This document shows, piece after piece, positions 31,901 to 44,600 of a stretch of DNA of 64,000 nucleotides; the first letter of the stretch is position 1; each line of letters starts with the position of its first letter. Position numbers and translations under genes: made by a program. Below the pieces are notes generated by a model, which saw only the letters and a list, made by a program, of their open reading frames with translations, had not been told where the DNA came from and ran no database searches. Origin of the DNA: Anthoceros angustus (Eukaryota > Streptophyta > Anthocerotopsida > Anthocerotales > Anthocerotaceae); contig VJWM01000025.1 in the NCBI GenBank assembly GCA_010909165.1, positions 1,426,001 through 1,490,000 on the forward strand, written 5' to 3'.

Positions 31901-32058
31901 CATCTCCTTGTGTTGCTCGAGCCCTGACGTGTTTTGTGTCTGTGCAGCCTGCCATCTCCACACAGCTTTCAGACTGGCCTGATGTCCAGAAGGAACAGGC
32001 AACATGTGTCCATCGTCGTGCAATGCTGTTGAACACAGTCTCCAAGATACGACGCTAG
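28942..32058 (+). CDS. Kinesin-light-chain-like tetratricopeptide repeat protein, start unresolved
   Basis: Soluble TPR scaffold protein. The confirmed exon chain is (..)-29193, 29273-29377, 29473-29573, 29679-29757, 29950-29961, 30142-30207, 30297-30365, 30451-30507, 30583-30660, 30807-30904, 31040-31070, 31197-31336, 31438-31573, 31646-31726, 31806-31871, 31948-32058; phases agree throughout. KLC-type TPRs are clear: GRLDEAERYFTRALEEAKKGFGEDDPHVASSYNNL, KAEPLYLEAVQRLERALG, FEEAESCYRRALKIKGRTMGFDHPEYAST, GHVKDAEAYIRDSIRILE, GQLQEAENFQRK, NKLEEAEELLQR. Two splicing oddities: a 12-base micro-exon (29950-29961, RALK) and a GC-AG intron (31872-31947). The partner is not identifiable from sequence. 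Confidence 0.85.
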
Positions 32059-33563
32059 ACCATGTGTATCGTCATGCCACTCTGCTGAACGCAAACAGCT
32101 TGAAGATAGGCAGTGTAGGCGAAGAAGAATACGTACTTCGTGTACATACTGTAGCACAGCATTACGGTGCTGAATACACATAAAGCAATCAGTCCGTTGA
32201 AAATTAAACGACTTCCAAATTGAAAAACCCGCGGCGGGGATCAAACATCAAACGTGCGGACAGCGGCAGGCAGGCCCGGTCAGGTTCCGACCGACAATGG
32301 TCGTTACCTGCCGGGAAGACAACCGCGAGCCTCGACCTCGCGGTCCCGGTCGCACCCAGCCTTGCCCGCCTCCGGCATTCTTTCCACTTGGCTGGTTTTT
32401 TTGGAGAAGCGGATGTGCAAATCTTCCCAGTTCCGTTGCCTTGCATCAGTTGCATGCGCGATTTCCCGCTTGCTGAATTGCGCAAAGAGGTCGTTGCAGG
32501 CCTGCCACAAATTCGGTTGCATCCTTGCCGTGTGAGACGTTGTTTGCATCGAATTATCGAGACGCAGTCTGGGATTGATGTGCAATGCATGTATCTCGAT
32601 AAAACGTCTGGATGACCTCGGGCAGCGGATTAGGTTCCGAGGAGGCGGAGCATCCCTTCCCCTTCAAATTCTCAGGGACTGGTATATATTGCTGGACGAG
32701 TGACGGAACGTCTTGTTGCCGGCCTGAATCTGTGGACGACAGCCTCTGTGAATGGGAGGATTGAAGTGAGATAACTTTCCTGCTGGAATTGGTTTGGAAA
32801 CATCGGGGGCGAAGCGAGTGAATCTGTGAGTGCGTTTTGTGTGCGGTTGCAAGCGTTATTTGTTGTTAGGAGTGGCTTGCTCTAGATGTGATCTGGAGCG
32901 ATTGAAACTCTTGCGTCTGTCACAGGAATCACGAAGCAGCGGGAAATGAAACCTGGCTAGAATGATGTGTTTGGGAAGGCGGTCCAGTGCGTAGCAACCT
33001 TGCAGTTAGCGCAGGACAAGGCCGCGCCTGCAGTGCTGACTACTGAAAGCTAATGGTAGGTCAACCTTGATACCTGCAGGTACTGTACTGAAGGCTGAGA
33101 GTCGCCATGAGAGAATGTCATGCCAACAGTCACTCCCGGCCCTGACATCTCACGACAGTTGTGATCTGGTCTGTACCTTTGAATTGTTCTCCCTTCATAC
33201 CCGGACCAACGGTGGATACTGGCAGGTGGCGGCGACTTGTGTTCTGTCGAGTCACACGGTCGCTTGAGAATCGCCTCCGATCTGGCAAGCTCCTCAGACC
33301 GGAAGGTAAGCTCTGGCAGTGGCCAGCGTCTGTTGGCTGGTCATCTGGCAAGAAATCCCCGACTAGAAACTGCCTGTAACTGTTTGTGCACTGTCATCGA
33401 CAAAGTTGCACAAGTGATCTGAAGTCCGAGCTCAGCGAGATGAAATTAGTTTAAGATGCTTTAGAATTTTGAGCTGAGAGGGGTGGGGCTGAGGCGCCTC
33501 CTTAAAGCCTTTCATATAATCTCACGCAGTTGAAATTTTGCAGCTGTACGATCACAGTTGACG
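32059..33563. other. Intergenic, 1.5 kb without recognised gene
   Basis: Overlapping short frames on both strands around 32200-32600 and 33100-33400 with no domain. It contains the 3' flank of the TPR gene and the promoter of the ABCG gene. Confidence 0.5.
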
Positions 33564-36561
33564 ATGGTGGCACCTGGTGGGCGCGTAAGGAAAGACGAGG
33601 AGACGTTGGATGCCTTGCCTGGCAATCGCAATATTATGGATCCATCACAATTGCAAGAACGCAATAGTTTCAGGGACTTGCCACGGTCGATGCAGAACTG
33701 CGGGCTTTCAAATGGTCACTCTACGTGGACGGTGGACGTGGAACAGAATGCAATGAAAGCATATCACCCCCCCACGCGCAAGGCTGCAGCGCGGGCATCA
33801 GGACCTCCACCAGCACCCATCACCTTGAAGGTTGGTTGAAATTCAATCGCCTCGTCACCAAGTTCGCCTATTTTGTCAACACGTTGTTGGGAGTTGGTTT
33901 GTGTGCTGTCTAAAACTGTTTCTAAGCTCTGAATCTTTCACGGTCCATTGTTTCCCAGCTCCTGAGATGTTAAATCATTCTGCAGGTTTCCACTTGCATG
34001 GTTATTATGGCTTTGAAATTGCATGTTGAGTACTAGCATGGCCTTTATCACTGTTAACAACTCCCAGAACATCCCTCAGGCAACAGTACCAGTAGAGTAT
34101 GGTTTTAAGTAGCAGTGGATACCGATTCGTGCGTTTGAGTTCTGAACAATAGAGAGGACGATATTTTTCAAATTTCTGGAACAGACTAGTAATCTTCGTG
34201 AAGGATGCAATGCAAAGCACGGCACTGAAATAGGTGGCTTGAAGCTGTTTGTCGCATGTTGTTTTTAAGGAAGTAGGAGAAATGTTTTCACCTGTACGAA
34301 ATCCGCTTAGTTCCTCGCCAAGAGAGAGTGAGCAGGAAATCTGAAACCTGTTTCGTTTGATTGTGCAGTTTGAAGATGTCGCTTACAATGTGACCCTGAA
34401 ATCGAAGGGGCAATGGTGGAACCCAGCAAACATGGTCAGTTATGTGCAGCAAAGAGGAACGGAGAAGGAAATACTGAAAGGCATCACAGGGACTGTAAAA
34501 CCTGGAGAGATGCTAGCGATGCTGGGGCCTTCAGGTAGCGGGAAGACTAGTTTGTTGAGCATTTTGGGAGGTCGTGTAGCAAGTGGGAAGCTCTCAGGCA
34601 CTATTCTGTACAATGATTTGCCATACAACAAAGCTATCCAAAGACGAACAGGCTTTGTCACTCAGGATGATATTCTACATGTACATCTTACTGTTAAGGA
34701 GACCCTGGTGTACGCGGCATTATTGAGGTTGCCGAGTGATAGATATAACAGAAACGAGAAAATCGGAAGGGCAGAGGAGATCATTGTTGAGCTTGGATTG
34801 GAGAAGTGTCAGGATGTCAGGATTGGAGATACGTTCGTACGAGGAATATCTGGAGGTGAGAGGAAAAGGGTCAGCATTGGTTTCGAGCTCATCGTGGATC
34901 CCAGTTTGTTGTTGCTAGACGAGCCCACATCTGGCCTGGACTCCACAACAGCATCTCGGATAATAACCACACTGCAAAAGTTGGCAAATGCGGGGCGGAC
35001 TGTGGTCACAACTATACATCAACCATCTAGCAGAGTATATCACATGTTCAACAAGATTATTTTACTGTCTGGAGGGCGTGCACTGTATTATGGTCAGGCA
35101 AGCGAAGTAATCCACTACTTCGCTCCCCTCGGCTTTCCTCCAGTTTTGGCAACGAACCCGGCAGACTACATTCTAGATCTTGCAAATGGTAACTGTTGTG
35201 ACACCTTTGGTTCCTTCGCTAAATATTGGCACGCTGGTCTTGCTCAAAATTGCTTTTGGGTGTGTTGGGGCCTGTTTCCTGTAACAAACTTTTGTGGGCC
35301 ATTCTGAGTTGTGGTGTTTTCACTTTGTATTTCCAGGTGTAACGCATGATATGCAGCCTGGTGGTGACGAAGGGCTACCAATTGACGAAGCTGAAGAGCT
35401 AAGAAAACAGCAGACCAAGGTGCAGGCTGCCGTTGTTGATCGTTTGTCTGATGCATATCAGCGGCTTTTGAAAACAAAGGCGAAAGAAGAAGTGGAGAGT
35501 CATAAATCTACGGAGCAGGAGATAAAAGGTGTGGCATCGATCGTCTCAGACCTGCTTGACATGACTTACCCATTATTGAAAGCGGTTACATGCTTTAAAC
35601 CTTTATTCAACGTTTCTCTCCTGTCTCTCACCAGCTTTAAAGGAGAAGGTGGACTGGCCAACATCGTGGGTGGAACAGTTCAGTGTTTTGCTGGTGAGGG
35701 GACTGAAAGAGAGAAGGCATGAAGCTTTTGGAGTGTTAAGAGTGACACAGGTTTTGGCGGTTTCATTCATTTGTGGACTACTCTGGTTTCAGTCGACCAC
35801 GGCACATATTCAAGATCAGGTCAGTTATGACCGTTCACAATGAATTCGGGCAATCCTTCGTTTGCTCCTTATTGCCTAGACTTCTCATTTGTGACTTGTT
35901 CTTCGGACAGCTTGGGTTGCTGTTCTTCTTCTCAACGTTCTGGGGGTTCTTTCCCCTGTTCTCCGCTATTTTCACCTTCCCTCAAGAACGGAAGATGTTG
36001 ATAAAGGAGCGCACCTCAGGAATGTACCGGTTGTCGTCATATTTTTTCGCAAGGACAATCGGAGATTTGCCACTGGAATTCGTTCTGCCCATCCTATTTA
36101 TTATCATCGTCTACTGGATGGGCGGTCTGAAACCAGCTGCCGACACCTTTTTCCTGAGTATGCTGGTTCTTCTATTCAACGTGCTGGTCTCACAGGGACT
36201 CGGTTTATTCCTTGGAGCTGCAGTGATGGAAACCAAGCAGGCAACGACATTGGCATCTGTTATCATGCTTCTTTTTCTGCTTGCTGGGGGCTTTTACGTG
36301 CAGAGAACGCCACCCTTCATTGCATGGGTCAAGTATCTCTCGTTCAGCTACTACTGCTTCAAAATACAGCTATCACTCCAGTACGACAAAGACCAGACAT
36401 ACCCGTGTGCCAGCGGAGTATGTCGAATTGAAGATTTCCAGGAAGTTAAGAATGTGGGTCTCGGACATATTGGCACAAGCCTCCTGGCACTTACACTTAT
36501 GATGGTCGGGTACAGGTTCCTGTGCTACTTGGCATTGCGAAGGCTGAAGGGCTTCAAATAA
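33564..36561 (+). CDS. ABCG-family half-size ABC transporter (WBC type)
   Basis: Membrane exporter working as a dimer. Five exons: 33564-33830, 34369-35188, 35337-35528, 35635-35819, 35911-36561, giving 704 aa. The nucleotide-binding domain comes first, as in ABCG: Walker A GPSGSGKTSLL, Q-loop VTQDDILHVHLTVKETL, signature SGGERKRVS, Walker B LLLLDEPTSGLDS, then TIHQPSS. A linker follows, then about six membrane segments including LRVTQVLAVSFICGLLWF, FPQERKMLIKERTSGMYRLSSYFFAR and the LVSQGLGLFLGA region. The C-terminus has FLCYLALRRLKG. It resembles the plant ABCG14/21/22 group (hormone or cuticle precursor transport), but the substrate cannot be read from sequence. The start is the first ATG of the open frame. 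Confidence 0.95.
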
Positions 36562-36660
36562 GCGTCTGAACGCATACATTTGGTGACATTGTTCAGGCGA
36601 ACAGACGCCAACATGGAGGACTTCATACAGCTGTTCGTTTCTGTACCGATTCCGGTACTG

Positions 36661-36834
36661 TCGATCACCACATGGAAACAGACGTCGCCAAAATGATGGA
36701 TGCTGTGTACATCTGCGAGCATCATTTCGCACTTCTCAATGCAAGAAATGTCCCTCATCTGTGTGACAAAGTCGTGCACATCCGAAGATTCCTGGTGACA
36801 AGTAGGCTACCTTTTTGCCAACTGAAGTGTTAAG
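36661..36834 (-). pseudogene. Relic tail of a second DYW (KP-type) domain
   Basis: Just downstream of the intact PPR gene and in the same orientation. Read in shifting frames it gives LNTSV, LLVTRNLRMC, then RDISCIEKCEMMLADVHSIHHFGD. These correspond in order to LNTPDG, LLVTKNLRMC and KIMSRVEKREIIVRDAHRVHHFVDG of the neighbour. At least one frameshift and loss of the CxxC and CSC residues make it non-functional. It looks like the remnant of a tandem copy. Confidence 0.75.
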
Positions 36835-36968
36835 TAGAGAAGTAGTACCAAAACGTTGGCATGGACTAGCCCGCGTACTTCATCACAGACTTCAGCCCGG
36901 TTTACCCAGTCTGGGGCAAATTGGGGTGGGCGAGGAGTGTGTTTGTTGAGTTATTAGCAAGCTCGCAA

Positions 36969-39900
36969 TTACTGATGACCGTCACATGAACACCAGCCAT
37001 CGACAAAGTGATGGACACGGTGTGCATCTCTAACTATGATCTCGCGCTTCTCAACGCGCGACATGATTTTTGTCCCACTGTGACAGTCATTGCACATGCG
37101 AAGGTTCTTAGTGACTAGCAAGGTCGTGCCATCCGGAGTGTTGAGCAGACCATAAGCCAATGCTAGTTTTTCAGCATGACCACATAACGCATCTTCCTTC
37201 TCTTTCTCAGAGACTGGCTTCAGCACTAATTCTGTATGTGGCACATGGCCCCCTTCTTCCTTCAATTGCAAATTTGAGCTCCTCAGCTTAGAGGAGATGT
37301 CATCCCTTTCCTCCCCCACAATAAAATCCTGGACCTTCCTATCCACCTCAATCCACGCCCTGGCAGGCTTCTTCCAAGCACCTGCAGACCTCCTTAAGCT
37401 TTCAATCCTCTCTACATCGGTCCACCTTCCAGCGTTGGCATACAAATTCGCCAGTAGAACGTAGGCACCAGCATTTTGGGGTTCAAGTCCGGTGAGATGG
37501 TCGAAACATCGCTGGGCACGGTCTATGTCGTTGTGGCTTGCACAGGCAGTGAGCAAGGATGTCCACCCGACAACATCCTTCTCAAAAGGCATACTTAGCA
37601 GGATATTCTCTGCCTCATCCATGCGACCTGCCCGTCCAAGAACGTCGACCATAGATGTATAGTGCAAGACCCCAGGAGCAATGCCATGGTCTTCCACCAT
37701 GCTTTTGAAATACTGTTGAGCCTGTGGTACCAGTGCCTGGTGACTGCATGCCACGAGAAGACATAGGAAAGTAGCATCATTGGGCTCGACCCCTTCCTGT
37801 CGCATCTCCTGAAAACACTGCATTGCCATTTGACTGTCATTGTGTTGGCTGTAGCCATAGAGGAGAGAATTCCATGTCACCACATCTCGCGCGGGCAGCC
37901 TGTCAAACACTCTGCGGGCATCGTCCAAGTTGCCGCATTTGGCGTACATGTCTACCAGGCTGCTTCCAACAGCCACCTCAGTTTCAAGTCTCTGTTTCTC
38001 AATTTCGGAATGAAGTTCCTTACCGTGACCTAAAGCTCCAATGCTGGCACACGCTTTTAAGAGGCACACAAAAGTGACTTGATCAGGAGTAATGCCCTCC
38101 TGTTGCATTAGTTCATAAAGATTAAGCGCCTCTTGGCCAAGTCCATGCTGAGCATATCCTGTAATCATGGCATTCCATGTCACCACATCTTTCGTGGGCA
38201 ACCTGTCAAACACTCGTTGAGCATCCACTAGACTGCTGCACTTAGCATACATGTCCACCAAGCCATTGCCAACCAATAAATTTGCTTCTAGTCCTCTATC
38301 CTGTATCTGTGAATGAAGGTTCTTGCCCTCATGTAGAGCTCCTATACTCGCACACGCTTTGAGGAGGCATGCAAATGTAACATGACTGGCTAGGGCCACA
38401 CCCTCCTGATGCATATTTGCATACAGAGAAAGCGCTTCTTCACTGAGCCCGTGTTGGCAGTATCCTGTAATCATAGCATTCCATGTCACCACATCCCGTT
38501 TTGGCAACCTGTCAAACACATATCGAGCATCCGCCAAGCTTCTACACTTTGCATACATGTCCACCAAGCTGGTACCTAAAACTACATTTTGTTCAAGACC
38601 CTCCTTTCGAATTTGTGCATGGAGCTCCTTGCCCTGACGCAAACATCCAATGCTGGAACATGCTTTCAAAAGACACACCAGTGTAGATTGAGTTGCCTCC
38701 ATTAGGCCGTGCTCTTGCATACACGCATACAGAGTCAGGGCTTCCTGATCAAGGCCGCACTGGACGTAGCCTGCAATCATGGCCCCCCACATCTGTACAT
38801 CTTTGTTTCCTAGCTTATCAAACACACTGCGAGCATCTTCAATGCTGCCACAGTTTGCATACATATCCATCAGACCACTGCTAATAATAGGATCAGCCTC
38901 AAGACCTCTTTCCTTAATCTGAAGATGGAGTTCCTTGCCCTCATTTAACAATCCAGTGCTGGCACATGCTTTCAAAACGCATGCATACGTGATATGATTT
39001 ACTGCAACAGTGGCATCATTTTGCAGACTTTTAAACAAAGACAGGGCCTCTACTCCGCACCCATACTGAGAGTATCCACTGATCAGAGCATTCCATGTCG
39101 CCACGTGCTTTGTAGGCAACTTGTCAAACACCATGTGAGCATCCTCCATGCTTCCACATTTTGCATACATGTCGATCAGGCTATTCCCCAAAATTTCATC
39201 TGTCTCAAGCCCATTATCCTGAATTTCACAGTGAAGCTTCTTGCCCTCACCTAAAGCTCGGATACTGGCACATGCATTGAGGAGGCAAGCATATGTCACC
39301 TGATTGGCTGGAAGCATTGCCTCCTGCTGCATTGAAGTATAGAGAGAGAGAGCCTCCTGACCGAGCCCCTGCTGGGCATAGCCAGCAATCATGGTAGTCC
39401 AAGTTACCACATCATTTGAGGGCAACCTGTCGAATATGCCACGAGCAGCCTCCAGACGACCGCATTTTGAATACATGTCGACAAGGCTACGGCCTATAAC
39501 TACATCACCATCGAGGCCTCTTTCCTGGATTTCCAAATGGAGCTGCTCGCCTTGGTGTAAGGCTCCACTAGTGCCACACGCTTTCAGGAGGGACACAAAT
39601 GTATAGTCATTTGGCGTGGTGACACCTTCCTCTTTCATACTTGAATAAAGAGTCAGTGCTTCTTGAGCAGGACCACAGCAGGCATATCCCCCAATCATTG
39701 CAGTCCACGTTACAACATCTTTAGATGGCAAGTTGTCAAACACATGGCGGGCATCTTTAATACTGCCACATTTCACATACATGTCTACCAGACTGCTTCC
39801 AATTACAACTTCAGCTTCAAGTCCATGTTTCACTATTTGAGAGTGAAGCTCCTTGCCTTCACGCAAAGCTCCGGTGCTGGCACATGCTTTTAGGAGGGAT

Positions 39901-41029
39901 GCATATGTAACATGATTCGCTGGAGTCATGCCATCCTTCTGCATGCTTGCATATAAAGAGAGGGCTTCCTGACAGTGCCCATGCTGAGCATATCCTGCAA
40001 TCATAGAAGTCCATGTGACCACACTTTTGGTCTCTAAACTCTCAAACACTTGGCGTGCATCCCCCAAGCTCCCACATTTTGCGTACATGTCCACCAGAGA
40101 ATTTCCCACAAACGTGTCAGGCTCAATCCTACTCCCTAGCACATCAGCATGGACCTGCTTCCCAGATTCCAAATCTGCTGTACATGCACAAGCCTTGAGG
40201 GCCGTAACAAATACATGATTGTTAGGCTTCACAGAGGACCGTCGCATCTCTTGATATAGTCGTGTTGCCTTCACTGGCTGTCCATGATCAACATGTGCAG
40301 AAATAACGTAGAACCAGGAGAAGGCGTTAGGTGTGGCCAGTTTGGCGAACACCTGCATAGCGTCCTGCAACCTGCCATTGGAAGCATACAGTCGGATGAA
40401 GTGGTTGGCCAAGAACGTTGTACACTCGTACCCACTGTCGAGAGAGAGAGCATGAACCCGTCTGCCAACAATAAGATTCTTCTCCAGGATGCAGCCTTTG
40501 AGCAAACGGTAAAAGGCTGCATCAGGCACATAAGACCCTTGCCCCACCAGGACATGTAAGGCCTCAACAGCCTCATTGAGCTGCCCCTCTTCGCGTGGCT
40601 TGCCCCAATTCCCAACTTCTGACGGACTTGCCACTCTGTACAGGCAGGCGAGTGTCACCACACATTTCTGCACGTTCAGATAGAGCTCGAGGCACAGAGG
40701 AAAGGGGTCTACCTCCCAGACTGCTCATGTCGGCCCGTTGGATAGAAAACAGGAGCATTTGATGCTATAGCAACGCCGACAGTTTGTGCTGTTAGAAGCT
40801 TGCCCTGGACCCAGGCGAGCTGGGAGTCAATCCACAATGCCTCCTTCCCGACTTTGTGCGCTGAATCACCACTCGTGGAATTGAACTCCAGTGTTGTACA
40901 TGGTTCCGCTTCAGCTCGCAAGGACGAAAGGTGTCTCCACCATTTCTCCCCAGCCCTCAGGTGTTTGGATGTGTTTTGAACCAGACTCCCGACAACCAAA
41001 TGGCCCCCAATTTTACCTCCTTTCCTCAT
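36969..41029 (-). CDS. Giant PPR editing factor with KP-type DYW deaminase domain
   Basis: Predicted organelle RNA-editing enzyme. Two exons, 40713-41029 and 36969-40635, joined SG-AG|A-VAS across a 77-bp intron, giving 1327 aa. Exon 1 starts MRKGGKIGGHLVVG and is presequence-like. About nine P-L-S triplets (roughly 28-30 PPR motifs) follow, then E motifs, then KKPARAWIEV where ordinary editing factors have the PG box. The cytidine-deaminase-like domain has the HxE zinc and catalytic site (GHAEKLALAYGLLNTP), the CxxC site (MCNDCHS) and the HHF...CSC site, but ends CDGHQ instead of DYW. The KP box and non-DYW ending are marks of the DYW:KP clade, linked to U-to-C editing in hornworts, lycophytes and ferns. 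Target RNA not determined. Confidence 0.93.
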
Positions 41030-41625
41030 CAGGCGGGCGTTGCCGTCTCACCAACATGCCGCTAACCTAAACAATCGACGGGCAAAGAGCTTGTGGAACT
41101 GTGTTCATCGTGTATGTCCCCCCTGTATGTTTTATCTCATGCTGCGAGAGCGGTCTTCCAAATCGAAACCGTAGGACACAGCGCTGTAACAGAGCTCGAC
41201 CAGACCTGGAAATGATACGACTACCAAGATTTCATTCGTCTCTGCATGAGCCGCAAATCTTCCAACACAGTGGAAGTGTGTTCCGATGCCCCAGCAACCG
41301 CACACCATCAAATTCTGATGCTGAGAGTTATATGTCGCACCGGTTTAAGGTCTGTGGTACCTATTCTACACTCCTACTACACGCTGGATGGAATATTGTC
41401 AAACTCTAAGCGCCCAAATGTGTACGTTCACGTACAAAATTGGACCTAGCTTAGAACGAACGGTGCCTTCCAAGGCTAAAAGACCTAGTTAGTAGCACGC
41501 TAAGTAGGTATATAGCACCTTCAATGAATTGATGTAGAATACAAAGCTTCACTCTTGGGTGACTGCATAAGCCGGATGGAGCAGTGATACTGTACTGCAG
41601 AGTGGCTGAGGTTCCGTCTTGGATG
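41030..41625. promoter_or_regulatory. Region upstream of PPR gene and downstream of SPL7 gene
   Basis: Both flanking genes are on the minus strand. No conserved coding content; presumed PPR promoter and SPL7 3' untranslated region. Confidence 0.4.
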
Positions 41626-44600
41626 TCAGGGTTCCTCCGGGGAACCCCACAGGCAACGTCTCAGCGAGACCGACAAGTAGTCCATTGCTCCCTGGGGATG
41701 CTGAAATACGAAGCAAGCTCCCACGCACACGGCCAGAACTCCCACCATGGTCATGATGCTACGGGCCCCAATTCTCACATGCTGGTTCGCAAAAGTCGAA
41801 TTCCTGTAGCTATACCTTCTTGTCCGTCTGGATGCCCAAAAGTGCTCCATATCCAGGTCCGAAGCTGCTTTGCTGGAGAGGAATGGCTCCTTCAGGTTTT
41901 CGATATCCACAACACGGTGCCCTGTGTAATTTACGGGAACAACTAAAGCCCCATTCCCGACAGAAGAGGTGGATGCAGCTTTTGCTTCATCACCCTGCCC
42001 AAGAGGTGCACCTCTGTTCCCGATATCTAAGGGCTCGCTTTGCTGAGCGATACCGGAATCAGCAAGCCAACTTCGCAGAATACATTCCCGGACTTTGCTG
42101 ATAGTTGGGTTTTCCAACGCATGAGCACCATCCAGCTGAGCAGGGATGCTGACACCAAAAGACGCTGCAGAAGACAGTATCCGCCCTGCAACCGAAGGGC
42201 AGCCTCCAACCAAAGCGAACCTGAGAAGTCGTCGTAGCCTTATTGCATGCCACTGTCTACCTACAAAGGTGTCAAGTCTGTCCGGGGTGCTGTACCGATC
42301 TGGGTAGCTCAACACCCACCCCAAGTCAAGCAGTAGCGTATGGACCATCCTCCACAGATGGGCAGAATTGGACGCGGAATGCAGCCCAAGCCTGCTCATC
42401 AGTGTCTGCAGCTCAGCGCACACCTCGGCATCGGCGACAAGCAACGGGACATGATTGCTTGTACCATGGTTGTTTTCAAACTCAACATAAACCACCCCAC
42501 ACCTACCCGAGTTCACAGCAGGAATCCTTAGCTCATAAGATGATGTGTCCCCATCCGCTCTATGCATCCCCTGCCCATTTTGACTCCTATCAACAGCAAG
42601 ATATTTTCCCCCGAAAGAGAGAAATGGCCTCACTTCTCCACTACGAAGATTTTTGCCGTGCACTTGCACATTTGTAGACGAGCCAGCCTCCATACACAAT
42701 GGCCACACAAAGTCCAGCTTTGCTAGTTTTTCTCTCAACCCATTGTTGCGTATATCAGTGACATGCCCTTTCAAAACTTCACAAACCTGTTCCCCCAAGC
42801 AGGCAATAAAGTGGCCTGAATCCCAAAAACCCCCCCCTGATCCCTGGACAAGCTTGGCCACATAAGCAGCCCAGTTTGACTCGAGATCATCCCACATCTG
42901 CTGCTCCATGGACAGGAAGAGAGTTAGAATGGTGCAGCCAGATCGAATATATCCCTCTAGTTCCACTGGCATGTTCCCTATCCACTCCAGAATCTGTTGC
43001 CGCAACCTGCGGGGAAAGTCACCAGGATTCCAGTCATAAAGTTTGAAGGATATGCGTCCGGATGGGAAAGGGGAGGAGTAGGTGGGGGCTTTTCTATTCA
43101 GAGCTCTATATGAGGAAGGGTGCTGTTGAAAGAGGATGTCCGCATCGTGTGCGCCAGGGACCTTTGGGTTGGGAAAGAAGTTGTCCCCATGGAGATCGTC
43201 TTCAAGAAGAAAAGACAGCAGCGACTCTTCCTCGAGTCCCGATTTCCCGGGATTGAAGCCAAACTGCTGGCCCGACACTTCCCCAGAGGATGCACCCCAG
43301 TTTCTCGCATTCACTTCACCTGCCATATCATCATAAGGAGGCAGTGCTGTGGCCGCCAAGACCGGGTCCCCAAACACAGAGTTGGGGAAAACATTGGCAG
43401 CATCAACACTAACCCTCCCAGTTTCACTCGAGTGCAACCCTGCTCCCGACGTAGCCGGCTGCAGCTGCGCATCCAGAGTTGGTAATTGCAGACCTAGGGT
43501 ACCCGTGGACTGCGACAGCCCACACATAACCGAGCTCTGAAGAGAGTCCATGCAAGAAGAAACCGTAGTGGTACCACAACATCTGCCAACAGCCGCATCC
43601 ATGGACGACGAGCTGAGAGTGGACGCCAGCTTAAACGCAGGTTCCGAATCCAAAACCCCCGATACCGGTGCCTGCTCCATGGACGCAGAATTCTCCGTCG
43701 CAGGTGACGGGCTAGACTTGTCCTCACCTCCGACCTGACCATCAGGAACCTGGTGCACAGCTCCCTCCCCCGTCCCGGTCTCCCCCGACTCCATCATCTT
43801 CCTCCTCCTCCTCGTGTTATGCCTCTCAAGCTTCCGCCTGCAGCTCCTCTTCTCATCATCAAAATCCGTAAGCTTGTGAAACTTGCCACACTGCTGACAG
43901 TACCGATGAGCCTCCCCTTTGAGCTTCACCGTGATAGCATTAGCGCAGCGAAGACACACCCGGTGCCGCTGATGGTACCCCTTGAGCCTCCCGAGGTCCT
44001 CCCTGCATGCCTCCACCTGACACTTAGCCGTGGCCCTAGTCCGCTTCCGGCTCACCACATCCTCCTCCTCGTCATTGTCCGTGCACCCGCACGGCGTCCT
44101 CACCCCCGCCGCGTTGGGACACGCATCCTGCTTGCCCCCCGACATGCTGGACAACTGCTCTGTGACATCCGGAGACTGGCTCTCCTCCGCCTCCACACTG
44201 CCGCGACTCGGGACCGCAACCTCCAGCCCCGCCTTGCTCTTCCCTCCTGCTGCACCACCCCAACCCTCCCGCACATGAGCGCACACACATGCACATACAT
44301 CGAAGACATGCAGATTCCACATCCTCCAACACTTACCCCGTCCTGGTCCCCGCGCCCGCTTGCCAGCCGCCACGGCGCCATTCCTGTTCCGATTCCCGCT
44401 CCCGCTGCCATCTCCATCTCCAGCTCCGCCCTCGCTCTCCACATCCACATCCGCATCCACAACCACGACCGCATCGGGGCGCGAGTTGGCCACCAGCTGC
44501 ACGCTGTCCCAGTCCCAGAGCTCCCCTAGACTGGTGCCGTCGTCGATGATGCCACCGGCTTCCCGGTGGCAATCGGCCATGGAATTCATAAACATCTTGC

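Noticed and set aside
37595-37858. Other-frame PPR-strand reading frames as separate small genes
   Set aside because: They are frame shadows within the DYW:KP PPR exon.
43753-44529. 258-codon plus-strand frame opposite SPL7
   Set aside because: Antisense shadow of the GC-rich SPL7 N-terminal exon; Pro/His-rich composition comes from the reverse strand of Asp/Gly-rich codons.
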